The notes under the pieces were generated by a model. It ran no database searches. It was not told the DNA's origin and was given only the letters and a program-made list of their open reading frames with translations. DNA of 64,000 nt from Botryotinia globosa (taxonomy: Eukaryota; Ascomycota; Leotiomycetes; Helotiales; Sclerotiniaceae): positions 2,728,001-2,792,000 of the forward strand of contig RCSZ01000001.1 in the NCBI GenBank assembly GCA_014898425.1. Direction: 5' to 3'. Shown in pieces: positions 1-12,160 of this stretch. Each line of letters opens with the position of its first letter. Position 1 is the first letter of the stretch. A program made the position numbers and the translations under genes.

Positions 1-3000
1 CAGGAACTCTGGAAACTTTCGAACCAAGCCATACTGATGAAGAGACTATCTTATCTACTGAGCCCTCAGCAACAGTTGGAACAGTTCAAGCGCCAAGCGA
101 ACTTGTTCCTGCCGAGGAAACGGAAGTTCAAGATGAATCGACCTTACCCAGCACTAAGAAGTCCAAGAAAAGCAAGAAAAACAAGAAGAGCAAGAACAAG
201 TCCCAGTCAGAGCCTGAGGTGCCAATCGAAGTCACCAGAGAGCCCGAAGAAACTCTTCTTGTCGAGAAACAAATCTTAGAAAAGCCTTTCGATACCACGG
301 AATCAAGCAATCGTGAAGCCTTGGAACAGCCGCTCGAAAGATCAGTTGAGCCCATCGCGCAAGAAAGTCGTGATGTCTTAGAGCCTGCTTCTGTGCCACT
401 TCCGGAAGATGATATCAATGAGGCCATCGAACTTGATGAACCTACAAACTTCGAGAGTCTACAGCCATCTCTTAACCTCGGTCCATCAATCCCAATTCCT
501 GAGGGAACAATTATCAATCCAGAGACCGAGGAGCCCAAAAGTCTTGAGAACTTAGATCATTCTGAGTATGCAGCATCGATCCCACTGCCAGAGGACATCG
601 TGATGAATTCAACCGAGGACATTGAGCTTCAAGTTCATGAACCCGCAGAAGCACTTGAACCAGTTTCAGATGTTGTGGAGAAGACGATTGAAACCCCCTC
701 CGACAATGAGATTCCTGCAAGCAAAGAAACATTGGAATTTTCAGAACCGATGTCTTCCATTCTAGAAAAGTATTCCCAAGAACTTGCTCCAGTCTCACCA
801 GAGAGGTCTAGAAAAGATAAGAAGAAGCGCAAGTCTGCTACACCAATGCCATTGGCCGAAGAGTCTCTTTCGTCAGACCCACTCCTCGAAATCGAAACAA
901 AAGCTGTTGAGCCACTAACAGAAGAAGCAAGACTGGTTGTTTCAGAACCTCCAATTGATAGATCTTCGGAAGAAGTGATGTTCAGCAAGCCACAGGAAGC
1001 CAAGTTTCTTTCAGAATTGATCAACCCAGAGACCGAACAGAAGGGCATTGAACCGATGGACGCCATTACAACTCCAAGCATCTCTGATGGCATTGAACAC
1101 GTTTCTCAAGGAAAACATTTCGAGCCACCCGCTGATGTTCCAACCGAGGAATCCAAGAGAGAAATGGAAGAGCAAAAGTCTGAAGTACCTATTCTAGACT
1201 CCGGAGACCTTAATTCTCAAACTTCATTGGGACCTTTACCGATCCAAGCGGACGTCGATGTATCAAACCATGAAACCGTTCCGAACTTCACCGAACCAAT
1301 TCCAGAGAGCGTGCCAACGGCCAACGAGGATATATCGATTCCCACTCTGACCGATGTTGAGGTTAAGCAAGAAGATACTCCCAAGTCAGGGTTGAACGTT
1401 TCTCTTGACCATCGGGACCTTGAATCTGGATCTAAAGATACCACGGACTTGCCAGAAACGAACTCTTCAGATGCTCCAGTCAAAGAATTGAAAGAGGACG
1501 AAACAAAGCGCAAATCCCTCGACACAAGTCCATTTGAGCTTCCTATGGACAGTACGACGGAAATTCCCGAACTTTCCCAGCCAATCAATCAAGCTTCAGA
1601 AGAGGAACTTCATGGCATAGAGCCTGTGGGGCCTGTCAGAGAGATCGTCCAGCGACCAACAGAGCTTCAAGAACATCCCCTTGAGCAGGAACAAACAGAG
1701 GAAGATTTCAAGGTACTTGTGGAGCCAGTAATTGAGTCAATTGCACCAGAACCATCGATAAACATTTCTCATGGACCAACTGTCGAGTCTGAAAATGTCA
1801 AGGAAGATGACCTTACACCACAGGAACCAATTGTACAACAAGAATCGTCAAGCGAACCAAAAAGCATCGATGAGCCATCCTTAGTACCGCATCAAATCAT
1901 CGAGCCGGAAGCTGTAAACGGAGAAACTCTCCTACCGCAAAATGCGATGATCAATTCAATCATTGATGACAAGGAGGCACCTCAATTACAGAAATTCGAG
2001 CCAGAAATCAGAAACGGAGAAAGCATTTTACCGCAAGAATCAACAGTTGAATCACCAATCCGTGAAGAGCCAAATTTTCAGCAAGAGCTAGAAACTATGC
2101 CAGAAGTTTCCAATTTTGAACCTAGTCTTGTACAAAACTCGATCGTTGAGCCAATACCAGAGGAAGAGCAAATTGTTGTAGAGAAACAAGTCATCGAGCT
2201 CAACATTCCTGAACCAGCACAAATTGCTTTGCCAGAATCACCAATTGAGCAAAAATCATTCGAGCAGGAATTGTCTTTTCTACAAGAGTCTCTAACTAAG
2301 CCAGAGGTCATCGAAGAAGCACCTATTGTTCAACATCGTGCAACTAGTCCTCAAAGTCCGGATATTAAGCTGGTCATTCCACAAGAATTGCCCCTACAGG
2401 AAAATGCCGTTGATCCTGCACAAATTTCTTTGCCAGAATCACCAATCGAGTGGGAATTATCTGAACTAGAAATTCCATCTCAACAAGAGTTCGATTCTGA
2501 AAGTCACGTCGTTGAAGAACCGAGTCTTTCACGAGAGCATCATGTCGAACCGAAAAGCTCACATCCTGAATTGGTGAACCATTCAGAATGGCCTATTGAA
2601 CAAAAGAATGTCGAACCAGAACAAATCGCCTTGCCAGAATCACCTATTGAAGAGGAATCATTCGAACCAGAAGTACTTTTTCGACAAGGCCCTGTAGTTG
2701 AGTCTCAAGATCGTCGAATACCAAGCATTTCATCGGAACTAGTATTGGAGGAAAAAGCTGGAGATAAAGAATTGTCCTTTCCACAAGATATCGTCGATCC
2801 GGAAATAACTGAAAAAGCACCCATCCCTCATGAACAGGATATCGATTCCAAAATTTCTGAGCAAGAATTGGTTGTTCCACAAGAGTTACCAACTGAGCAA
2901 TCAAACCGTCAACCTTCAGAGGTCAGCATCGAAGAGCCTGTTTCCGAGTCAATCACCATGGATGATATGTCAATTCCACAAGAATCATCGATTGAGCCAA

Positions 3001-6000
3001 CAAAATTAGAATCAGATATGTCAATTTCCGATATCGTAACTGAAGAATCAGCGAGGGATCTCGAACCAGTTTTCCCCAATGAATCTGGAAAGAACAAGGA
3101 GGAAGGAGAACAGAACTTGGACTTTTCGGAAACCTCCGGAGATCCAACCAACGTTACTTTTCCTTCTCAAGTACCAGAAAATCAAGCGCTAGAAAACGAC
3201 TCCGAGTCAACAACATTTGATTCTAACATTAAACCTGTATCGAGCTCGCCAGATATCCTTTCCGAAAGTTTTGAGCCAATTGCAGATGTCGAGAAAATCA
3301 ACCCAGATTTTGTTGAATCTACATCGAATACAGAACCAATCGCCAGTGAACAAGCTATCGATTCTGCCCTTGAGATGACATCAGTCAATTCTACTCTTGA
3401 GAATCCTGTACATGATCAGCCTCTTACCGAAAGTCTGCTTGCTGAGACTGAACCAACACAAAGAGATGAATGGGCCCGGCCGATCGAGGAGTCGAAAGAG
3501 GCGCAAGAGAAGGGTGATGATGTCTTGCAACCATTGAACGAGCAATCTAATGTTGCACCTCAAGCCCCAGAAATCACAAGTACGCCGCTTGAGATCACAG
3601 ACACTCCATTCACGGGAGACGATGTAAAAGAGCTGGCAAAAGGAGACATAACCGAAACCGATGAAGATTCGTTCTTAGATGCTGTTGAATCTTTCTCCTT
3701 AGAAGATACTCCAATGAATTTAACCCCTCGGGCCTCACGAGAGCCTGTCGAAGCTGTTGAGCCCGAGTTTGAAGAACTTACTCAAGAGCCCGCAGAAAAG
3801 TCCGTTCCGGAAGTTATCAAGCCGTTACACGAAGAAGAATTCAATCCAGCCCCTATGCCTGAGACCGTACAACAAAACGATGATGCATTTCCTAGTTCTG
3901 AAGAGATTACACTGGAGGGGCACAGATCAATTCCAGCCGCTGAGCCATCAAAAAATGATTTACCACAAGAGATGCTAAATGAGGAGCGCCCAAAGGAAGA
4001 GCACAGACCAGCAGATGATGATGTCACTGGGGTCTTAACCAAGAATTCCAAGGATATAAATGATCGTGAGTTTGGATTTTCTTCACCGGTACAGTTTATC
4101 CCCAAAGACACCCAAATAGGAGTACCGGATGTTGTGGAGCCAGTACCTACAGAGATAACACTCGATGACTTTAAGGCCATTCCCACTGGAGACATGCCAA
4201 AGGAAGTTCAACAACAAACCGAGGACGAATGGGGTACGGTTTCTACCAAGAAATTGAGAAAGGACAAGGAGAGACTTGAATCTACCTTGTCTACCCCATT
4301 GGAGCCCGAGGTTCCCAATGTTGCTACTGAGCTTCCTGAGGATAATCCACCAAATTGTGGAAAGCTTGAAGAGCTACTTCCAACTATTGAGGACGTACCT
4401 GATACTCATACATCTTTCCAGATTCCACAGGTTGATAAAATTGTTTCCGAGCATGATCCTTTTGACATGTCACACGATAAGCTCGATAAAAAGGGCAAGG
4501 GTATTTCGAGCAGAGAACGAGACCCAGAATCGGAAATCCCAGCCTTGGCCAATACCGTCGCGGTATCCGATATACAAGATGTCAAGCCTGGCGAGCGTCT
4601 CCTAACTTCTCCTATTCCAATACGAAACACCGTTCCAACATCGAACTCAATTACGGAACCGGATATGCTTTCGTCTCCCTCATCATCTTCATTCAAGCCG
4701 CTTATCGATGAGTCGAACAATCTCTCTGCTGCATTAGTAGAAGTTCCTCTCAAAAAAGACAAGAGAAAACGACAAGCAACGATAAATCTTGAAACACCAC
4801 AAGATGATCAACGAACTTTTTGGGCAGGTGAAGTTCCCGAAGCAGAAGTTATCAGGGCTGTACCAGTAATAGAAGATATCGGCCGAGATGAATTCTATTC
4901 TCATATTGCCAGCACGGTCAAAGAATCCGAAGCGAACGAATTTTCTAGACCACCCGCCAAGAAAGGAAAGAAGAATAAGAAAAGAGAGTCGACCGATATC
5001 AGAGACTTCCAGTCATTAATGGGGGAAGATTTATCAAGAATTGAACCAACGAAGGAGCGCAAAGAGATGCCGTCTGTAGCAGCCGCAACTGCAGCAATTG
5101 TTGGCGCAGCAGTTTTGGCTAGCAAGAGCAAGGAATCAGAAGTAGAAGCTGTTGAGGAAGAAGAAATCCCCATGGCGGAAAAGTTATCTGAGGAAGAGCA
5201 TAGACTAAGCATGGACAAGATAGCACCAAGTGATGACGTATCTGATGATTCGTTACCAAGGGAAGACAAGGATCCAAAAGTGTTTGAAGAGATGAAGGGT
5301 GAATCTGGAGAGACGAAGAATGATGAATGTGACAGTGATGGATTTCGAGAAAGGAGTACGATTTTGCAAGAATCGGAGCAGATAGGGAACATCCGGGATC
5401 CAGTGATTGAAACATCCGACAAGGCTGCTGCTGTAGAACCTCAAGAGATTAGAACTCCTAGATCTCTTAGCCCCGTTCTCGACATTGCAAGGTTTACTCA
5501 AGAGCCGGAGCAGATAGAATCGATGCAGCAAAAAGAATTCGCCGAAAGATCCGAGTCAGATAAGGTGGAACGTTCTATTTTGCATGAGCCAGAGGGGGGC
5601 AGCACCATTCAAGAGCCAAAGGAACTGATTTCCCCCGAGCATGCGGAAGATGAAGACGCCATTTTGCAAGAGCCAGAACAAATGGAGGCCGTCCAGAAAC
5701 CGACGACACAAATTCCTGCCGACTCTACGATTGTAGAACGCCAAATTGTACAAGAGTCAGAGCAGATTGGAGCTTCTCAAGAACCAATGGCGGAGATCCA
5801 TCCCAAACCATGGGTAATGGAAGGTCGTGAAAGTGTAACACCAACGCCACGCCATTTTGATCCCAATGACGACAAAACTCAAGAAATGGCACTAGCTGCC
5901 CAATCCTATGCTTCGAGCAGTTCTTCAAGCCCAAGACGATCACCGCCTGCACGCGAACCAAGAGGAGATCTGCCAGAAGAATACCTCTCTAGACTATCGA

Positions 6001-8917
6001 GAAGAGATATAGAGAAGAAAAGAAGGAAGAAGTCAATCGAGGTTGGCGATAACCTAGATCTTTTACCGGCACCAATCCAAGAAGCCTTGCGAAATACTAT
6101 TGTTGAGCCCCGAGCTAGAGAAACCAGTCCTTCGCCAATCTCTTCTCCGAAAGCCGAACGAGCTAAAAGAGCTAGGTCAAGATCCCGTCCTCCATCTCGA
6201 CCTGGAACACCTGGCTTGACAATGTTACGAGAAGAATCAGAGGATGAGAATACTCTCAGTGTAGAAAACAGAGACAGTGCTTTCATTGGCGACTCTCCAA
6301 TTCCTCCTCAAGGAAACTTCGCAGACAAGCATGAAGACATTCGTGATAGTGGCATTCACTTGAGAGACAATTCGCCTTCTATGCGTGTTAGAGCGCCCGT
6401 ATCTTCAACCGATGCAGCTATCGATAGCATGGCATGGCCTTCTGTAGATGAAGATGCTGGGACGGTTGATCTTGAACAGCCGCAACGACCAAAAGTTGTG
6501 GAAGATTTGACACGATATGGCCATGGAATTGATGATCTGCCATCTCAGAGACGCAAAGAAGAGGGGCACACAGATCTACATAGAACGCAGGCAATTCACA
6601 GAGCACATTCACCTCATGAAGAAAAGCATAAACTTACTCGCAAGACTTCTTTAAGTCGTGGGGAACTAGCAGAAGCAAATCATGTAGACTTTGTCCGATC
6701 TCAACGACTGAAGGCATTTCAAACGAAATCCAAGGAAAAGTTATCTGAGCCTCTTCGAGCAGAAGCAATCAACAAACCAGTGACGCCAGAAAAAGAGCAT
6801 AGAAGGCATCGTGTCCACCGTTCCGAATTTCCTGACCTCCAGTACCGCAAACCAAAGGAAAACAAATATGGGGACCTTCAACCAGTTAAAACTCCCAAAA
6901 CTTCTAGAACTGAGCAGCGAAGCGTTTCCGAGAGTTCTCCATCTTTAATTGGAAGTGCAGCTCTTGCAGCAGCAGGATCGGGATTTGCGGCAGCAAGGAA
7001 GTTAAGTCAAGAAAGCCGTCCTTTAAGTGCTCAAAGTCACAAAAGTCAAAGATCCGCTTCAAATATCAGTGTTACTCGATTGCGAACACCGGTTCCATTA
7101 GATGCGCCTCAAGCGCCACAGTTCCCCGATAGCGCTAAGACCAATCGTTCGTTTACACCGCCACTTCGTCGTAGCGCCCGGAAAATTAGCGGGGATCCAA
7201 GATCACTCCGTCAACAAAGCAACATTGATCTCGCTAAGGAAATTGATCCAGCCTCCATCAATACCGCTACATCGACAAACTTAACAAATACTGCAAATCC
7301 AACTGCAAATGAGGGCCGAGCCAGGGCGCAAGATATGGCCGATGTCTACGTAAGTTTGCAGAAATCTGATGATGAAAATTTTTCACGCGCTAAATAAAAA
7401 TGTAGGATGGCTATGGTGAAGGCCACATGGGCTCACCACGATCCCCAACTCGACCCCACAGTATGCGACGACGACAAAGTATGCAAGTCTTGGAACTCGA
7501 ATCAAAGCTGGATCAACTAACCGCGGAAAATCGTGCGCTCGCCGAATCTAAAGCTCATGCCGAACATATGCTCCGATCAAGCCAAGGTGCACCTGCGGCC
7601 TTGGTGGAAAGGGATGCGCAAATCGATCTCCTTAAACGAACACTGTCATCGATGCAAGATGAGGTCAAAAGATTGACTGAAGTGAATGCGGGTCTTTCTA
7701 GTGCGGCTGTTACACTGGGTCAACAACATAATGCACGATATGGCACACTCGAATCACAACATGCACAAACTTCACGCGAACTCCAGCAGGCCCGCGAGGC
7801 TCATCACAACCTACAAAGCGAAGTGCAAGGCGTCATACATAATGCTATACAAGAAAGGGACCAGGAAATTGCATCATTGCGATCTCAATTAGATGTGGCC
7901 AAGGAACAAATTCGGGCAATGCAAAGGGAAATTCTAGCTGCCAAAGCTGGTGACGCTCAATTCCTGATCATCCGAGACGAGGACTATTTCGACAATGCTT
8001 GTCAACAACTCTGCCAACATGTGCAGCAATGGGTATTGAGATTCTCGAAGTTCTCTGATATGAGGGCCTGTAGACTCACGAGTGAAATCAACAACGATAA
8101 AACCATTGATCGACTCGATAATGCCATTCTAGATGGCTCAGATGTGGATAGTTATCTTGCGGATAGAGTGAGAAGACGAGACGTCTTCATGTCAATGACA
8201 ATGACAATGGTGTGGGAATTTATATTCACTCGCTACTTATTTGGCATGGATCGAGAACAAAGACAAAAGCTCAAATCATTGGAGAAGGTGTTGTCTGAAG
8301 TTGGACCACCATCGGCCGTTCATCAATGGCGTGCTACGACTTTGACCTTGTTATCCAAACGAGAGTCATTCGCCAGACAAAAAGAACAAGATACTTTAGC
8401 TGTGGTGCATGCTGTTTTAGAGACCTTAACAGAGATTTTACCTCCACCTAGTCACCTTGAAGGTCAAATCGAGGAACAACTCAAACGGGTCATAAAAGCT
8501 GCCGTTGATCTCTCCATAGAAATGCGCACTCAACGAGCAGAATACATGATGCTACCACCACTTCAACCCGAATACGATGCCAATGGCGATCTCGCCAGTA
8601 AAGTCTCCTTCAATGCTGCACTTATGAATGAACGCAGCGGAGATACCATTTCCAATGAAGAACTCGAGGCACAAAGAGCTGTCGTCAGAGTTGTACTCTT
8701 TCCACTTGTGGTGAAGAAAGGTGATGATTTAGGACAAGGCGATGAGGAAATCGTGGTTTGCCCTGCTCAGGTTTTGGTTGCCAAACCCAGAATGGGCAAG
8801 GGACTAGTGGGAAGGGTTTATAGTCCGGCGAGTGGAGCGGACATTGATAGGAGAAGTGATAGGAGCCGAACTCCTGCTAGTTTGCAGAGTAGTATGCCCG
8901 ATACCAATGTCATTTGA
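1..8917 (+). CDS. Giant Glu/Pro-rich repeat protein, leashin / involucrin-repeat type (5' end outside window)
   Basis: The frame is open from base 3 with no credible start, so the 5' end lies outside the window. Exons are 3-7349 and 7406-8917; the 56-bp intron (GTAAGT...TAG) joins ...DMADVY to DGYGEGHMG in phase 0. About 2,950 residues are visible. Most are acidic, Pro/Ser-rich and disordered, with Lys-rich patches (KKSKKSKKNKKS near base 165) and a repeated ALPESPIE module near bases 2220, 2420 and 2625. Two Ala-rich hydrophobic stretches lie near 5080-5130 and 6950-7000. The second exon has a coiled coil (7470-7950) and then a folded, better conserved C-terminal domain (about 7960-8830). 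Leashin tethers Woronin bodies at septa in Pezizomycotina and has this layout. Identity rests on architecture and remembered resemblance, not on a search; coding status is certain. Confidence 0.62.
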
Positions 8918-11056
8918 AGGAAGGGAAAAAAACACGAAAAACAAAACCGGAATGGCGGGTGTAGAAATAAACGGAAAGGGATATGGGTTAGATGGGAGTG
9001 GTGATGAAATAATTGATACCCTTTGGGTTTAGCGGTGATGGTTGGATCATGTGTTTTAATGTTTTCTTTCCCTTTGTTTTTCTTTTTATCTTCGACGATT
9101 TCCCGATTCATTTTAATGATGATTAATGATGCTATGCATTTAGCGAACTCATAGCTACGGCTATGGAGTGTTTCTTTCATATTTCAGGCAAGAAAGATAT
9201 CCATATTTTAACGACGATCATGACCAGATTGTAGTATTAGACGAGTTTAATTTGCTCCGCTTAACTAGTTTATGACTTTAAATGCCAAAGCACTTCATTC
9301 TGATTCGGGTTTCGATCTTGATTGTCATTATTTTCGATTGAAGGTGAACTACATAGAATTGCAAAAGCAAACCTCGACAAACCCTCACTACCGGTTAATC
9401 ATTATTCTACGGCGCTAGCTACCTTCTCTCATCCATGCATACATGTATATCCTAGGGGAAATTCCCCTGTCGCTCAAGAATCGAGTGATTCTGCATCGTT
9501 AGCCCCAAGGGAGAATTTTACTTCAAACCATGAAAACACACATTTGGCTTATTTTGTAGCTCCGGAACAAGACGCTCCACCATCTTTTCGGCTTGATGGT
9601 AGATTGAGTTGCAACTTGTCAGGCTTTGTAATCGCACCCTGTCTTTATCACCAAGCGCTCAAGTGCTGCCCAACTCTCCTGTCAGGACTGCATCAATGGC
9701 TACCCACAAACTCTTCCGAAGAAAGAGCTCACTTGTATCCTTTTTGAGCTTGAACGGCTTATACCTGACTGTCTTAGTCTGTGAATTGCGACCTACCAAT
9801 GCGTCTGTGTGGACTAATCTCTTGCTCTCGTCACAGATATATACCGAGCTTTCAGGCCATAGAAATGACTCTAATTTCAGTACTTTTCTCTGAAGTGGGC
9901 GACCCACAAGGTACCACCAGTATCACCGTGCATGCTCTACTCGATATTGGTGTTTTCAAACATACCTTCAACCTGCCAACGTCGAGATCTTCTTGTATAA
10001 TATCGTTGCATAAGTGTGCGTTTCCTTGGGAATTTAATCATTTAAACTTTCTACTTGAACGTTGTCATTGCGTTGTCAACTTACTCGTCGAAAGCTAAAG
10101 TAGTGGTCCTAACACGTTGCTCTCGCTAAGATACCATGTCCAATCAGAGCGATGAAAAAGACCTTGATATGAATCCCCCCATGTATTTCTATTGCATACA
10201 TGATGAGATTGGAACATTTTTCATTAGTGACCGATAGGGTTTACTAAAAATGCGGCCCGATCCTTACTGCATTTTATTGAAGATATGACGATGCAGGTTA
10301 AAGTGAAATGAGTTAGAGCTTCTCGAGCTGAAGAGCTTAGTGTTTCGCGGCAATGGGAGCTGGCAGTAAATGGTGAGGGGCAGCTGGAGAAGTAGAGAGG
10401 GCTAGCCGAGTTAGGCTAATGAGGGGTAATCGCATCAAGATCTGAGTCGGGTATACTTACCTCACCTGTAGGCTTTATCATGATACCACACGGCAAAATT
10501 GCATCAACTAGGAATTAATACTCTGTCTGAAATGCACATTCAATAAGCTCTCATCGTTAATCAAATCGAAAAGCTTCTCGAAAAACTCTCTGATTTTAAG
10601 AAAATCCCCAAGAAATCAGAAATATTCGCAGGTAAAACAGTAGTGGATTAGAAATCATTGAACATTCTCTTTCTATATTTATGACGATATTATTGACTCA
10701 TTGGTGCTGACTACAGAATGTTCATCACAAAATATAGAAAGTGCCAACGCAAGATCTGCGTTGTCGGCATGTAGAGTCTGTCTATCCCAAGTGAGAGATG
10801 CAAGTGATTATCCATGGACTTATGCTGTGCGCTTTGTTTCTAAACATGCAATGCAACTTAGGGCACAGGCATATGCTACATGTGATATTATTTGTGTCCA
10901 CTCCCTTGATCTACGCGGCTCGAATTCTGCTACATAAGTGTTCGGAAATGTCTGGAGGAAATTTTCGTTTCTGGACAAATTCAACGCCTTTTCAAAAATC
11001 CGAACCCTGCACCTTTACTACCTCAATAATTAGATCAACGCAAGCAACTGAATTCG
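8918..11056. other. Gene-poor interval with one decayed coding fragment
   Basis: Apart from the HET-like relic at 9518-9907 I see no supported gene here. Short ORFs exist on both strands but lack splice support, composition bias or recognisable motifs. The interval opens the accessory-looking block that runs to about 17 kb. Confidence 0.6.
9518..9907 (-). pseudogene. Decayed HET-domain-like fragment
   Basis: The minus frame 9907-9518 reads through 129 codons with a single internal stop, TGA at 9659-9661. The segment before the stop includes SLWVAIDAV; the segment after it includes NSIYHQAEKMVERLVPE. These resemble two HET-domain landmarks, the 'LWIDAICI' strand and the 'IYxxAexVxvWLGPE' helix, in the right order and roughly the right spacing. 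The stop would be Trp if TGG had mutated to TGA, a transition of the sort repeat-induced point mutation produces. Just upstream, another frame reads VVPCGSPT, reminiscent of the 'SYVWGSPT' motif, which would require a frameshift. No start codon or flanking exons are evident. HET proteins mediate heterokaryon incompatibility and are often pseudogenised. The assignment is tentative. Confidence 0.35.
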
Positions 11057-12160
11057 ATGGCGCCAACAGCCTGGTGGTATACTCCAGTCGGTGGCATGGG
11101 AGGGGAGCCATTCCAACACCTCCGAGTACATGATCCGGTCTCAAAAATTGAAGTCTGGGCCATTCACGATAGTATCTTCCCTTTCAGGGGTATTAGACTC
11201 ACCCATGTTAGTGGAGCACAGTCACCATTGATTGGCAAAGATGATGGGGTCTTGAGCTCATTCACAATAGCATATGGGGAGCGAGTGACGAATATTACTC
11301 AATACAGGAAAAATTCCGTACCCGCGGGCTTCAGGATAGTTACAGACAAAGGAAGGTCATTCACGGGGGGCGATGCTACTTCAGAATCATACGGGGAAGG
11401 TGTTCACAGTGGTTTCATTGTGGCTGTTATCGGGCGATTCGGCTGGGAATTCGATCGATTCTCATTCGGCATGTTAGACGATCTTCAAAGTTGCCTTGTT
11501 GACATGAATTATTTGATGATGCCAAGAGGGGGGGTGAGCGATGTGTCGGTGGTGCGAGTGACTAAGGACAACAAGGAAGGGATGCGTGACGCCAGTATCA
11601 ACATCGGCGAGGCCGTCTCCATCTCGAGCTCTGTAACCACCAGCAAGACGTGGGGAGAAAGCTTGGGGATATCTGTTAGTGTTTCAGGTAAGGTCTTTGG
11701 AATCGGTGCCGACGCCAGCACAGATTATACATATAGCGAGGAGAGAAGTGAATCATCTTCTTATTCAATAACTAAGAAGACCGATATTTCTGCATCGATG
11801 CAAGTTCCTCCAGGAAAGAAATATTTGATCACGGCATTGTATTACAAGGGCACATTTGACGTTGAATTCCGTCCCAAATACACATTCGTTACAAAAACTG
11901 GATTCAAAGCCAATTTTCCCGAGGATGCAGCGCAGCCTGTCTCCGGCGTCGCTTCTGGAAACATGATAATTACGACCAACGACATCACGAACATGTCTCC
12001 AAGTCAAATTTCTCAGCTTATCTCTCCATCAACAAAGATTGGAGATCAATCCACTTCTGAAGCTGGATTTGGGAATGAGCTCACGAGAGAAGTACTGGAC
12101 AGCAGCTGGAGGGCTCGGAATTCTGTGGAGGAAGTCGGCGTGCCTGCAGATGATCCGTAA
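11057..12160 (+). CDS. Jacalin-like lectin plus aerolysin-like (natterin-type) protein
   Basis: Single exon, 367 residues, ATG at 11057. Residues 1-145 have the Gly-rich jacalin-like pattern: GGMGGEPF near 12-19, IEVWAIHDS at 31-39, IAYG at 71-74, and a closing FDRFSFGML strand. Residues about 160-345 look like an aerolysin-family pore-forming module: a long Ser/Thr/Gly-rich amphipathic stretch (about 186-250) of the kind that forms the membrane-inserting hairpin, followed by a conserved strand with KYLITALYYKGTFDVEF. Lectin plus aerolysin is the known natterin / Dln1 arrangement in animals, and similar proteins occur in fungi. There is no N-terminal signal peptide, so it is probably cytosolic or non-classically released. 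Target, activity and physiological role cannot be told from sequence. It sits alone in a gene-poor region next to relic and transposon-like DNA. Confidence 0.72.
   Translation: MAPTAWWYTPVGGMGGEPFQHLRVHDPVSKIEVWAIHDSIFPFRGIRLTHVSGAQSPLIGKDDGVLSSFTIAYGERVTNITQYRKNSVPAGFRIVTDKGRSFTGGDATSESYGEGVHSGFIVAVIGRFGWEFDRFSFGMLDDLQSCLVDMNYLMMPRGGVSDVSVVRVTKDNKEGMRDASINIGEAVSISSSVTTSKTWGESLGISVSVSGKVFGIGADASTDYTYSEERSESSSYSITKKTDISASMQVPPGKKYLITALYYKGTFDVEFRPKYTFVTKTGFKANFPEDAAQPVSGVASGNMIITTNDITNMSPSQISQLISPSTKIGDQSTSEAGFGNELTREVLDSSWRARNSVEEVGVPADDP

Noticed and set aside
128..6612. Many antisense and +1 ORFs opposite the giant repeat protein
   Set aside because: They mirror Glu/Pro/Ser-rich codons, overlap a much longer frame and lack any domain.
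9322..9747. 141-codon plus-strand ORF
   Set aside because: It overlaps the HET-like relic on the other strand, and its content looks unstructured.
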